From Boesenbergia rotunda (lineage: Eukaryota > Streptophyta > Magnoliopsida > Zingiberales > Zingiberaceae), in the NCBI GenBank assembly GCA_024364735.1, contig JAGFNQ010000719.1, positions 336,040 through 400,039 on the forward strand: DNA of 64,000 nt. The letters run 5' to 3'. Below are positions 31,646 to 42,970 of this stretch, piece after piece. The first letter of the stretch is position 1, and each line of letters opens with the position of its first letter. The notes beneath the pieces were generated by a model. It was given only the letters and a program-made list of their open reading frames with translations. It did no database searches and was not told the origin of the DNA. A program made the translations under genes and the position numbers.

Positions 31646-31928
31646 TAATGTATTTCATGTCTCCATGCTGAAGAAGCATATCCCAGATGCCACCCAGGTG
31701 ATAGAGCCACAGACGGTACAAGTCCGCGAAGATCTCAGTTATGATAGTCGGCCTATTCAGATAATAGACCGAGCAGTTTAAGAAATTGCGGAACAAGGAG
31801 GTACCATTAGTGAAAGTCATATGGCAAAATCACAGAGTAGAAGAGGCAACATGGGAACCAGAGGACAACATGAGCAGAAATACCCAGAGTTGTTTTAAGT
31901 TCGAGAATGAACTTTTTATAAGGTATGG
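31646..31928 (+). pseudogene. Gypsy G pol end with chromodomain, one frameshift
   Basis: The pol frame resumes after C1 (NVFHVSMLKKHIPDATQV, DLSYDSRPIQIIDRAV). A stop comes from one extra T in the run at about 31777-31780. In the next frame the chromodomain is clear: EVPLVKVIWQNHRVEEATW and PEDNM (about 31800-31872). In chromoviruses this domain is thought to guide integration to marked chromatin. The natural end 'YPELF-stop' lies near 31905. The element is cut at 31929. Confidence 0.85.
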
Positions 31929-31929
31929 N
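31929..31929. other. Single undetermined base (N) at an element junction
   Basis: The only N in the window. Left of it is gypsy G just after pol. Right of it is the interior of a copia C element, starting in mid-gene (PTGLVLELDNCYF). No LTR or target duplication is at the join, so this may be an assembly join rather than a biological one. Confidence 0.85.
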
Positions 31930-33323
31930 CCTACTGGACTTGTCTTAGAATTGGATAATTGTTATTTTGTTCCTTCGTTAATAAAGAACATTGTATCTAT
32001 TTCATGCTTGAATGAAAAGGGTTATCATTTAACTTTTAGTAACAATTGCTGTTACATAACTTTAAATGGTGTTCTTTATGGGACCGGAACTTTATGCAAT
32101 GGTATCTACACGTTAGATTTATCCGGTGACGTTTTCAATATCGAAGTTAGCAACAAACGTGCTCGAATAGATAATCAAATAGACTCCTATATGTGGCATT
32201 GTCGTCTTGGCCATGTAAGTAAGAAACGCATGACCAAATTACACCGATGTGGAATTCTGGAATCATTTGAACCCGGTTCATTTGATACATGCGAATCATG
32301 CTTAAAAGGCAAGATGACCAAATTACCCTTTTCCGAAAAGGTAAACCAGTGGGAGAATTGCTTGGTCTAATACATACTGATGTATGTGGACCAATGTCAA
32401 CTCTTGCACAAGGAGGCTATAGCTACTTCATTACCTTTATCGATGATCACTCACGATTCGGGTATGTGTTCTTAATGAAACACAAATCTGAAGCTTTTGA
32501 GAAATTCAAAGAGTTCAGAAGTGAAGTAGAGAAACAGCTTGGCAAAAGTATTAAGATACTTCGATCCGATCGGGGTGGTGAATACTTAAGTCAAGAGTTT
32601 CAAGATTATCTTAGGGACAATGGGATATTGTCTCAATGGACTCCGCCATATACACCACAGCATAATGGTGTATCTGAGAGGCGTAACCGAACCTTGATGG
32701 ACATGGTTAGATCTATGATGAATCATGCAACTCTTCCAAAATCCTTTTGGGGCTATGCGCTTAAGACAGCTGTTTACTTACTAAACAGAGTCCCGACCAA
32801 GGTAGTCTCTACTACTCCATATGAGACGTGGAATAGTAAGAAACCTCATTTATCTCACCTAAAGATATGGGGTTGTCCTGCTTATGTAAAGCGGACTGTA
32901 TCAGACAAATTGGATGCTAAGTCTGATAAATGTCTATTTATTGGATACCCTAAGGAAACGAAAGGTTACCAATTCTATCATCCCTTGGAACAAAAGGTGT
33001 TTGTTTCAAGGCATGCTGTATTTCTGGAAAAAGAATTTCTTTTACAAGAAAACAGTGGGAGTAGCATTGAACTTGAAGAAGTTCAAGAAACACAAATAGA
33101 CATTACAGAGACACCTAGTCTAGACCCACAACCAATAACTCATAATCATGAGCTATCAGTTGAACCTAAAACAACACCACTTCTTTGTAGGTCTGATAGG
33201 ACACACAATATTCCAGAGAGATATGGATTTCTCGTAAGTGAATCGAACGACGTGTTACTCGTTAACAATGACGAACCTATCAGTTATGAAGAAGTTCTGA
33301 TAAATTCAGAAATGGATAAATAG
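31930..33323 (+). pseudogene. C2 GAG-pre-integrase and integrase
   Basis: The segment reads LDNCYFVPSLIKNIVSIS, MWHCRLGHVSKKRM and CESCLKGKMTKL. One missing base near 32340 shifts the frame in the FSEKGKPVGELLG stretch. Integrase follows with HTDVCGPM, FIDDHSRFGYVF, ILRSDRGGEYLSQEF, TPPYTPQHNGVSERRNRTLMD and IWGCPAYVKR. Its D, D and E residues are all present. A TAG replaces Trp at about 33321 (EMDK-stop). Less damaged than the C1 copy. Confidence 0.88.
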
Positions 33324-34841
33324 CTTGAAGTCATGAAGTCAGAAATGGATTCCATGTACAAAAATCAAGTATGGGACTTGGTTAACCCGCCTGAAGGGAT
33401 TAAGCCTATAGGGTGCAGGTGGGTTTTCAAGAAGAAAACCGACATGGAAGGTAATGTTGTTACCTTTAAGGCTAGATTAGTGGCAAAAGGATATCGTCAG
33501 AAATAAGGAATTGATTATGACGAAACCTATTCGCCAGTAGCTATGCTCAAATCCATTCGGATGCTCCTGGCCATAGCAGCTCATTATGATTATGAGATAT
33601 GACAAATGGATGTGAAAACAGCTTTCCTTAATGGAAACCTGCTTGAGGATGTATACATGATACAACCTGAAGGTTTCACATCGGTTAATAAAACCAAAGT
33701 ATGCAAGCTTCGACGATCCATATATGGACTAAAGCAAGCATCTAGGAGCTGGAACATCCGTTTTGATGAGACAATCAAAGAATTTGATTTCTCACAAAAT
33801 CCTGACGAACCTTGTGGATACATGAAGGTTAGTGGGAGTGCAGTCGTATTCCTAGTATTATATGTCGATGATATTTTACTTATAGGAAACGATATATCAG
33901 TCTTACAGTCAGTTAAAATTTGGTTGTCCAAAACTTTCTCCATGAAAGACCTGGGAGAAGCAACCTATATCCTTGGGATTAGAATCTATAGAGATAGATC
34001 AAAATGGTTGCTTGGTCATTCGCAGTCTACATATATAGACTGAGTGCTAGAAAGGTTTAGCATGTCGGAATCCAAGAAAGGTTACCTTCCAATCAGGCAT
34101 GAGATCAACCTTTCAAAGTCTATGTGTCCGCGCACAGAAGATGAGAGGATTTGCATGAATAAGATTTCTTATGCATCCGCGATAGGATCTATCATGTATG
34201 CTATGTTATGTACTAGGCCCGATGTATCATATGCTCTGAGCGTCATAAGCAGATACCAGTCTGATCCAGGAATGGATCATTGGGCGGCTGTCAAGACAAT
34301 CCTCAAGTACTTAAGAAGAACTAAGGATGTGTTGCTAATATATGGAGAAGGTGATATGATAATACGTGGATATACAGATGCTAGTTTCCAGAGAGATAAG
34401 GATGACTCCAAATCTCAGTCCGGATACGTATTTATTTTGAATAGAGGGGCAGTAAGCTGGAAAAGTTCCAAGCAAGACACCGTACCGGATTCTACCACGG
34501 AAGCGGAATATATTGCAGCTTCGGAAGCAGCAAAGGAAGCAGTCTGGATCAAGAAGTTTGTCTCAGAACTTGGTGTGGTTCCAACCATTGATGAAGCAAT
34601 ACCGGTTTACTGCGACAACAATGGAGCTATTGCACAAGCAAAGGAACCAAGGTCTCATCAGCGATCCAAACATGTGCTTCGCCGCTATCATCTGATTAGA
34701 GAGATTATAAGTAGGAATGATATACAAATTGAGAAAATTCCCATTGAAAGGAATTTAGCGGATCCTTTAACTAAGGCCTTGCCTCAAAGTAAGTTTGAGG
34801 GTCATGTTAGAGCCTGTGGTATTGGGTACCGTAGCGATTGA
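33324..34841 (+). pseudogene. C2 reverse transcriptase and RNase H with stops
   Basis: RT blocks are WVFKKKTDMEGNVVTFKARL, MDVKTAFLNGNL, YGLKQASRSWNIRFDE and YVDDILLIG. RNase H blocks are GYTDASFQRDKDDSKSQSGY, TEAEYIAASEAAKEAVW, CDNNGAI and ADPLTKALPQ. In-frame stops are TAA in 'RQK-stop-GIDY' (about 33504), TGA before QMDVKTAF (about 33600) and TGA at 34041 where C1 and C3 have Arg. Reading frame is otherwise continuous. Nonsense changes of the C-to-T or G-to-A kind dominate. Confidence 0.88.
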
Positions 34842-34861
34842 CATTAGGCCAAGTGGGAGTT

Positions 34862-35666
34862 TGTTAGTGATATGAGAGAAGTGTCCTAAGACAATTGCCT
34901 TATGATTGTAATCATTTATTTTAATAAATGAATATTCACTATTTGAGTATACATGATTATTTGATTAAGATCTTAAGCTCATTTACTGAATGTCCGTAAT
35001 ACAATCACAGCATGAGAGAATTTATGATGAATTCACAACTAGTTATTATCTCTACATGTGCAATTGTGAAGTATTGAAATTGTCCCTAGTCGATGAATTG
35101 ATAAATACAGACACTATCAATTCTGTTGAGACTAGCATGGGTTATTCTCTAATCAACTGATTCTCACTGGCTGATGACATTGAGATATCCGGAGATAAAC
35201 ATGAATGCTAGTTAAGGGAACTAGTTCATTGGAGTGTCTGGCTGTAAAACTTCATATAGTAGTCTACATATAGATATGTCAGTGAAGTTCTTACTGCAGC
35301 TTAAGTACGATGTTCCTTTGACTTGCGGTGTTCAAGTCATCTTGGTCATGGAGACTTATACTTTGACATCTTAAGCAAGCATCTCTAAGGAGGTGTGGAC
35401 CCAGGATGATTGGGTATAAGCCGAAGTGCCTGAAGATGTTTGAACAACCTACAAAGGATTCACCACTCCTTGCGAGGAGATGTATACCCGAGGCCTATCG
35501 TCGGATTGTTACTCGAAGCGTCTGGCCTGAGCATGACATGTTCAGAGTATGAATCTCTTAAATACATGAGAGTAATTAGAATACGTAGGACGAGAAAAAG
35601 TTACTTGGGCTAGGTGTGACGTAGTCAACCTAGTGGGGACTGACACACATAGACCATGTCCTGACC
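34862..35666 (+). repeat. Truncated C-type LTR shared between C2 and C3
   Basis: It begins TGTTAGTGATATGAG right after the polypurine tract (gccaagtgggagtt). It matches the first 800 bp of the C3 LTR (40271 onward) up to 'accatgtcctga', then switches to the C leader. Confidence 0.88.
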
Positions 35667-36336
35667 CAAAACCCCTTACAAAATATTAATGCCAACATCT
35701 TCCATTAATATGGTTAGAACCAGAGTTTTATTTCTCGTTTGGGTTGATGGACACATCCATGCCCGGCTTGAACCTCAACATGTTCAAACTATGGAATTAG
35801 TTTATGATTAATATAGTTGGAGTCAGAGGTCAATCCTTAGTTTTGGTTGTTGGACACATCCAAGCCTAACTAAACGGTTGAATGAGCTCCAACCATATTA
35901 AAACTATTTCTTAATTAATGGGTCAGCCTTAAGCTTGGAGCATCGATTTGTTGTACCACAGCCAAGGTCGATGTAGAGAGGTGCAGTTGGGTGTTATGTA
36001 TATTGTTGCATACTTGTTAATGAGTTAACAACCCAATGATTTATGCAAACATTCAATTAGTTGATAGCATAATGTGATAGTTACATATGTATAATATGTA
36101 ATCGGTATAATTACCTACCTTCATAGCTAAGAATAACTTGATGGACTCTAGCCATGGTTGTTCTTATCTATGGTTGGATATCAACCTATTTGGAGATGTT
36201 CCTACGATCTCCCGAATTGATAAAAAGGGTTATTTAATTCGAAAAATAAATAGGATTTAATTAATGTATATTGATGCATTCTTTATCATTCTCATCACAT
36301 AACCTCAATTTGTATTTCTAGGATAATCACCTGATC
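35667..36336 (+). other. C3 untranslated leader, 3' part only
   Basis: The inverted counterpart of 27830-28490 in C1: 'aaaaccccttacaaaatatta', 'gcccggcttgaacctcaacatg', 'gtcgatgtagagaggtgcagttggg'. No gene. Confidence 0.85.
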
Positions 36337-37131
36337 ATGTCTTCTCTGAATTTGCGTTCCATTTTGGACACCAATAAGCTGACTGGGCCAAACTTCATGG
36401 ACTGACTTCGAAACCTGAGGATAGTCCTCAAGGCAGAAAAACTTGCTTATGTCCTTAAAGAACAACTTCCCAACCATCCTCCTGAAGAGGCAACTCCAGA
36501 CCAGTTAGTGGACTATCAGAAACATGTGGCCGATTCTGAACTTGCGAGTTGCTTCATGCTGGCCGTTATGGTACCTGAGCTACAAAAGCAGCATGAGTAT
36601 ATGGATGCTCATACCATCGTCTTCCATCTTCATGAGCTATTTGACGAGCAGGCGAGATCCGAAAGGTTTGAGGTCTCCAGACTCCTCTTCACCTCTAAGA
36701 TGCAGGAAGACACTTCTATTTCACAGTTTGTGTTCATGATGATGGGGTACATTGAGCGACTAGGCACACTCGGATTTGCAATGAATCACGAACTAAGTAT
36801 TGACTTAATTCTGCATTGTTTGCCCAAGAGTTACTCACAGTTTGTGATGAACTATCGGATGAACAAACTGGTGACTATCATTCCTGAGTTGCTTAACTTG
36901 CTGAAGACTGTAGAGGCTTCTGTAAAGCAGGATCAGAAGACGGTACTGTTAGTTGGTTCCTCAAAGAAAGACTTTAAGAGGAAGCCCAATGAACAAAATA
37001 AGGGAAGGAAGAAAAAGGCCAAAATGATTGAAAAGACACCAAAAGACACTTGCCATCACTGCGGCAAGGAGGGCCACTGGCAAAGAAACTGCAAGGTTTA
37101 TCATGAGTCCTTGAAGAAGAAGGCATCCGAT
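36337..37131 (+). pseudogene. C3 gag (Angela type) with an early stop
   Basis: An ATG at 36337 begins MSSLNLRSILDTNKLTGPNFM. A TGA replaces the expected Trp at codon 23. After that the frame is open through ELFDEQARSERFEVSRLLF, YRMNKLVTIIPELLNLLKTVE and the zinc knuckle CHHCGKEGHWQRNC (about 37051-37092) into protease. It is the best-preserved C-type gag in the window and serves as the reference for the C1 frameshift. Confidence 0.88.
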
Positions 37132-38282
37132 GCCCCATCCTCTTCAGGTATCTTCGTTATTGAATGTCACTCTATTTCCTCGGACACCTGGGTACTTGAT
37201 ACTGGGTGTAGCTCACATATATGTAATGACATACAGAGGCTAAGGAATAGAAGAAGACTCGTCAAGGGAGAAGCAAATTTGCGGGTTGGAAATGGAGCAA
37301 AGATTGATGCTGTTGCCATCGGAACATATTTGCTAAAGCTCCCTACTGGACTTGTCTTAGAATTGGATAATTGTTATTTTATTCCTTCGTTAATAAAGAA
37401 CATTGTATCTATTTCATGCTTGAATGAAAAGGGTTATCATTTAACTTTTAGTAACAATTGCTGTTACATAACTTTAAATGGTGTTCTTTATAGGACCGGA
37501 ACTTTATGCAATGGTATCTACACGTTAGATTTATCCGGTGACGTTTTCAATATCGAAGTTAGTAACAAACGTGCTCGAATAGATAATCAAATAGACTCCT
37601 ATATGTGGCATTGTCGTCTTGGCCATGTAAGTATGAAACGCATGACCAAATTACACCGATGTGGAATTCTGGAATCATTTGAACCCGGTTCATTTGATAC
37701 ATGCGAATCATGCTTAAAAGGCAAGATGACCAAATTACCCTTTTCCGAAAAAGATAAACCAGTGGGAGAATTGCTTAGTCTAATACATACTGATGTATGT
37801 GGACCAATGTCAACTTTTGCACAATGAGACTATAGCTACTTCATTACCTTTATCGATGATCACTCACGATTCAGGTATGTGTTCTTAATGAAACACAAAT
37901 CTGAAGCTTTTGAGAAATTCAAAGAGTTCAGAAGTGAAATAGAGAAACAGCTTGGCAAAAGTATTAAGATACTTCGATCCGATCGGGGTGGTGAATACTT
38001 AAGTCATGAGTTTCAAGATTATCTTAGGGACAATGGGATATTATCTCAATGGACTCCTCCATATACACCACAGCATGGTGTATCTGTGAGGCATAACCGA
38101 ACCTTGATGGACATGGTTAGATCTATGATAAATCATGCAACTCATCCAAAATCCTTTTGGGGCTATGCGCTTAAGACAGCTGTTTACTTACTAAACAGAG
38201 TCCCGACCAAGGTAGTCTCTACTACTCCATATGAGACGTAGAATAGTAAGAAACCTCATTTATCTCACCTAAAGATATAGGG
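37132..38282 (+). pseudogene. C3 protease, GAG-pre-integrase, integrase with stops
   Basis: The protease is WVLDTGCSSHICND (D-T-G at 37198-37206). GAG-pre-integrase is YMWHCRLGHVSMKRM. Integrase has HTDVCGPM, then a TGA at 37825 (Gly codon in C2), IDDHSRFRYVF, ILRSDRGGEYLS and YTPQHGVSVRHNRTLMD. There three bases are missing and the SERR glutamate is changed to V. TAG stops replace Trp in the 'PYETW' and 'IWGC' motifs (38238 and about 38278). Confidence 0.87.
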
Positions 38283-40250
38283 TTGTCCTGCTTATGTAAA
38301 GCAGACTGTATCAGACAAATTGGATGCTATGTCTGATAAATGTCTATTTATTGGATACCCTAAGGAAACGAAAGGTTACAAATTCTATCATCCCTTGGAA
38401 CAAAAAGTGTTTGTTTCAAGGCATGCTGTATTTCTAGAAAAAAATTTCTTTTACAAGAAAACAGTGGGAGTACCATTGAACTTGAAGAAGTTCAAGAAAC
38501 TCCAATAGACATTACAGAGACACCTAGTCTAGACCCACAACCAATAACTCATAATGATGAGCTATCAGTTGAACCTAAAACAACACCACTTCTTCGTAGG
38601 TCTGATAGGACACGCAATATTCCAGAGAGATACGGATTTCTCATAAGTGAATCGAACGACATGTTACTCATTAACGATCACGAACCTATCAGTTATGAAG
38701 ATGTTCTGAAAAATTCAGAAAGGGATAAATGGCTTGAAGCCATGAAGTTGGAAATGGATTCCATGTACAAAAATCAAGTATGGGACTTAGTTAACCTACC
38801 TGAAGGGATTAAGCCCATAGGGTGCAAGTGGGTTTTCAAGAAGAAAATCGACATGGAAGGTAATGTTGTTACCTTTAAGGCTAGATTAGTGGCAAAAGGA
38901 TATCGTTAGAAACAAGGAATTGGTTATGACGAAACCTATTCGCCAGTAGCTATGCTTAAATTCATTCGGATGCTCCTGGCCATAGCAGCTCATTATGATT
39001 ATGAGATATGTCAAATGGATGTGAAAATAACTTTTCTTAATGGAAACCTGCTTGAGGAAGTATACATGATACAACCTGAAGGTTTCACATCGTTTAATAA
39101 AACCAAAGTATGCAAGCTTCGATGATCCATATATGGACTAAAGCAAGCATCCAGGAGCTGGAACATCCATTTTGATGAGACAATCAAAGAGTTTGATTTC
39201 TCACAAAATCCTGACGAACCTTGTGTGTACAAGAAGGTTAGTGGGAGTGCAGTCGTATTCCTAGTATTATATGTCGATGACATATTACTTATAGGAAATG
39301 ATATATCAGTCTTACAGTCAGTTAAAATTAGGTTGTCCAAAACTTTCTCCATGAAAGACCTGGGAGAAGCAACCTATATCCTTTGGATTAGAATATATAG
39401 AGATAAATTAAAACGGTTGCTTGGTCTTTCGCAGTCTACATATATAGACCGAGTGCTAAAAAGGTTTAGCATGTCGGAATCCAAGAAAGGTTACCTTCCC
39501 ATTAGGCATGGGATCAACCTTTCGATGTCTATGTGTCCGCGCACAGAAGACGAGAGGATTTGCATGAATAAGATTCCTTATGCATCCGCGATAGAATCTA
39601 TCATGTATGCTATGTTATGTACTAGGCCCGATGTATCGTATGCTCTGAGCGTCACAAGCAGATACCAGTCTGATCTAGGAATGGATCATTGGGCGGCTGT
39701 CAAGACAATCCTCAAGTACTTAAGAAACTTTAAGGATGTGTTCCTAATATATGGAGAAGGTGATATGGTAATACGTGGGTATACAAATGCCAGTTTCCAG
39801 ACAGATAAGGATGGCTCCAAATCTCAGTCCGGATACGTATTTATTTTGAATGGAGGCGCAATAAGGTGGAAGAGTTCCAAGCAAGACACCGTAGCAGATT
39901 CTACCACGGAAGTGGAATATATTGCAGCTTCGTAAGCAGTAAAGGAAGCAGTCTGGATCAAAAAATTTGTCTCAAAATTTGGTGTGGTTCCAACCATTGA
40001 TGAAGCAATACCGGTTTACTGTGACAACAATGGAGCTATTGCACAAGCAAAGGAACAAAGGTATCATCAGCGATCCAAATATGTGCTTCGTCGCTATCAT
40101 CTGATTAGAGAGATTATAAGTAGGAATGATATACAAATTGAGAAAATTTCCATTGAAAGGAACTTAATGGATCCTTTAACTAAGGCCTTGCCTCAAAGCA
40201 AGTTTGAGGGTCATGTTAGAGCCTGTGGTATTGGGTACCGTAGCGATTGA
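38283..40250 (+). pseudogene. C3 reverse transcriptase and RNase H with stops
   Basis: Blocks are LFIGYPKETKGYKFYHPLEQ, WVFKKKIDMEGNVVTF and MDVKITFLNGNL, here preceded by a Cys codon rather than a stop. The 'YGLKQASRSWNI' block, the YVDDILLIG active site, the RNase H block SKSQSGYVFILNGG, CDNNGAI and DPLTKALPQ follow. Frame changes occur near 38450 and stops near 38908 (CAG to TAG), 39124 (CGA to TGA) and 39933 (GAA to TAA). Not functional. Confidence 0.87.
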
Positions 40251-40270
40251 CATTAGACCAAGTGGGAGTT

Positions 40271-42545
40271 TGTTAGTGATATGAGAAAAGTGTCCTAAGG
40301 CAATCGCCTTATGATTGTAATCATTTAATCTAATAAATGAATATTCACTATTTGAGTATACATGTTTGTGTATTTGATTGAGATCTTAAACTCATTTACT
40401 GAATGTCCGCAATACAATTCACAGCATGAGAGAATTTGTGATGAATTCACAACTGGTGATTATCTCTACATGTGCAATTGTGAAGTATTGAAATTGTCTC
40501 TAGTCGATGAATTGATAAATACGGACACTATCAATTCTGTTGAGACTAGCATGGGTTATTCTCTAATCAGCTAATTCGCACTGGCTGGTGACATTGAGAT
40601 GTCCGGAGATAAACATGAATGCTAGTTAAGGGAACTAGTTCATTGGAGTGACTGACTGTAAAACTTCATATGGTAGTCTACATATAAATATATCAGTGAA
40701 GTTCTTACTGCAGCTTAAGTGCGATGTTCCTTTGACTTGCGGTGTTCAAGTCATCTTGGTCATGGAGACTTATACTTTGACATCTTAAGCAAGCATCTCC
40801 AAGGAGGTGTGGACCCAGGATGATTGGGTATAAGCCGAAGTGCCCGAAGATGTTTGAACAACCTACAAAGGATTCACCACTCCTTGCGAGGAGATGTATA
40901 CCCGAGGCCTATCGTTGGATTGTTACTCGAAGCCTCTGGCCAGAGCATGACATGTTCAGAGTATGAATCTCTTAAATACATGAGAGTAATTAGAATCCGT
41001 AGGACGAGAAAACGTTACTTGGGCTAGGTGTGACGTAGTCAGCCTAGTGGGGACTGACACACATAGACCATGTCCTGAACCAAGTGGGTATAAGATGGTG
41101 AAGAGAATGAGGCACGATTCATTATAGTTGCTGAAGGGTTTCAGAATTGTTTCTGAGGTCAACCGTTGATCTTTCGATTAATTGGGGATCATGATGTACT
41201 ACTAGGTGCCACTCATGATCGTTCTATAATTAATTGATTCATTATAGACGGCCAACATAAATCGAAAGTCTATTTAGTCACACGCACTACGAGTAATCCG
41301 AGGGATTTAAAACGAGTTGAAAATTGGATTTTCTAATCAACAGAGATTAAGTTTGGTTGAGCCAAACGATAAGTCGAATATGAATTTTTCAGAGACGCAT
41401 CGGAAGCGTAAAATGGCTAAGTCTTTTGAAGACTTAATAGATGAATTAAATAAGTTTAATTCATTGGGGCTTGGCTTGGATGGGCCGGCCAAAGAGGGCC
41501 TCCATCCTCTTTGCTTGGCCGGCCACAACAAAGGGAGAGAACCAAGTTTTTGGTTCAATTTATAAAATAAACCAAGTGTGGTTTATTTTATAAAATTATG
41601 GATGATATAAATTTTTATATAATAAACCAAGGTTTGGTTTATTTTTCATGGAAATTAAAATGAACCATGGATTGGTTTATTTTATAAAATCAATCATGGA
41701 TTGATTTACCAAGATAAGGAAATTTATTCTATAGGAGAGAAGAGACTTGATTGATTTTTTATCATGAATTAAAATATGATTTTAACCATGATATATAATC
41801 ATACTTGGCATGATGGAATAAGTTATTCCATATTTGAGAGGCTTGATGGTTGAGAGGCCACTATATAAAGGACCCAAGGCAAGGCTTGGGTGATAATAGG
41901 AGAGATGAAGGCATAGGCTCTCTCCCTCTCTTTCTCTCCTTCTCTTCTCCCCTTCTTGTCGTGCGCCAACCAGCCCCAAGAAGGAGCACCAGCCGGCCGC
42001 CCCTGCCCTTTCCCTGCCGACCACCACCTGCTGCCGGAGAAGGAAGCTCCGGCCATCTCTTGGCCAGAAGAAGGTGCTGCCGGAATTAGAGTTTGCCGCA
42101 AGGATCTTTTTGCCGCAAGCCTCTTCTTTTGCTTCGCCGAAATTTTGATCCCGGCCATCCTTTTGTGGTTAGTCTTTTGATTTCTCTCTTGGTATTTCTT
42201 GTCGCATTCTCGGAGAATCTAGTAGTTCTTGAGAACACGAAACTCGTGGCTTTGCGAAGTCATCCCGAAGATACTCGGCGTGGACGCGAATAGAGGCGGA
42301 GCTTCCAAGGGACGCTTACGGTTGAATCTCGTCCCTTCCTTCGAGTTACGTGAGGTAATACGTAAATTAGTTTATATTTCTGCAAAAATTTTAAATATAT
42401 GATCATGTCTACACAAGATAAAATTGCATGCTTAGATGTGTGGTTAAATAATTAGAGAAATTATTTATGCTAAACCTTCCGCTGCACGTAATTAATTTTA
42501 AAATTACAAACCCGCATCCATGTCAATATGCACCCGGTCCCAACA
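40271..42545 (+). repeat. 3' LTR of C3 (2275 bp)
   Basis: It starts TGTTAGTGATATGAG and ends GGTCCCAACA. A TATA box (ctatataaag) lies at about 41871-41880, followed by a 'cctctctttctctcct' pyrimidine stretch. It carries a block of about 150 bp (about 41995-42155) flanked by CCGGCC that both C1 LTRs lack. Open frames at 41782-42293 lie in this GC-rich block and show no domain. Confidence 0.9.
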
Positions 42546-42970
42546 CTTATCATGTTTGCAATTCTTTGCAGGGGTTCCAGGAAATCAGACGACTAGCTGA
42601 GGGAGATATTACCGTCTACATGGGCAATGTTATGGAAGTGGTGGCTATTACAGTGGGAGACGTTTATTTATCATTTGATAGAAATAAAACTTTAGTTTTA
42701 AGAAATTGCCTTTATGTACCTTCATTTATAAAAAATCTTATTTCAGTTTCTAAATTATTTATGGATGGGCATTCTATTTCTTTTAATGATAGAGTTGTTA
42801 TAAAAAGGAATAGACAGATTATCTGTTCTGGTGCGTTGGATGACAATTTGTACACTCTTGAACCAAAGACTCCCAGATGCAAATAGAAATCAATAACTCA
42901 TCATCTAATCATAATAAGAGAAAAGAACCTTCAAAAATGAACCAAACATATCTTTGGCATCTAAGGTTAT
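42546..42970 (+). pseudogene. B1 protease to GAG-pre-integrase fragment
   Basis: The frame reads YHVCNSLQGFQEIRRLAEGD, VMEVVAITVGDVYLSF, CLYVPSFIKNLISVSKL and FNDRVVIKRNRQIICSG, the region after the protease active site. A TAG comes at 42884, then 'QTYLWHLRL' up to 42970. The G-H-I that should follow lies at 44406, across the E1 LTR. Confidence 0.85.

Larger units (their letters stand above)
14659..31928 (+). mobile_element. Ty3-gypsy chromovirus G (Tekay/Del-like), split by C1, 3' LTR absent
   Basis: It has a 5' LTR (14659-17211), primer site (17215-17226), and one gag-pol frame from 17408. The frame is interrupted at 21797 by element C1 and resumes at 31646 through the chromodomain to the pol end near 31909. 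The order protease, RT, RNase H, integrase, chromodomain defines a chromovirus. The element stops at the undetermined base 31929, where its polypurine tract and 3' LTR should begin. Confidence 0.88.
31930..35666 (+). mobile_element. Angela-type copia element C2, 5'-truncated, with truncated 3' LTR
   Basis: It starts inside the protease/GAG-pre-integrase region and runs through integrase, RT and RNase H to the polypurine tract, with the first 805 bp of an LTR (34862-35666). It is an inverted near-copy of C1 and shares with it the nonsense codon before QMDVKTAFLNG. Confidence 0.88.
35667..42545 (+). mobile_element. Angela-type copia element C3, lacking 5' LTR
   Basis: Leader (35667-36336), gag-pol (36337-40250), polypurine tract and full 3' LTR (40271-42545). 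Its leader is fused directly to the truncated LTR of C2; the rest of the LTR, the primer site and about 1 kb of leader are missing. Its right end cuts the protease of B1 at 42546. Confidence 0.88.

Noticed and set aside
31786..32370. 194-codon frame with chromodomain followed by copia sequence
   Set aside because: It spans the undetermined base at 31929 and joins two unrelated elements; not treated as a real fusion gene.
42467..42886. 139-codon frame read as one gene from 42467
   Set aside because: Its first 26 codons are C3 LTR sequence and the rest is B1 protease-region sequence; the fusion is an accident of insertion at 42545.
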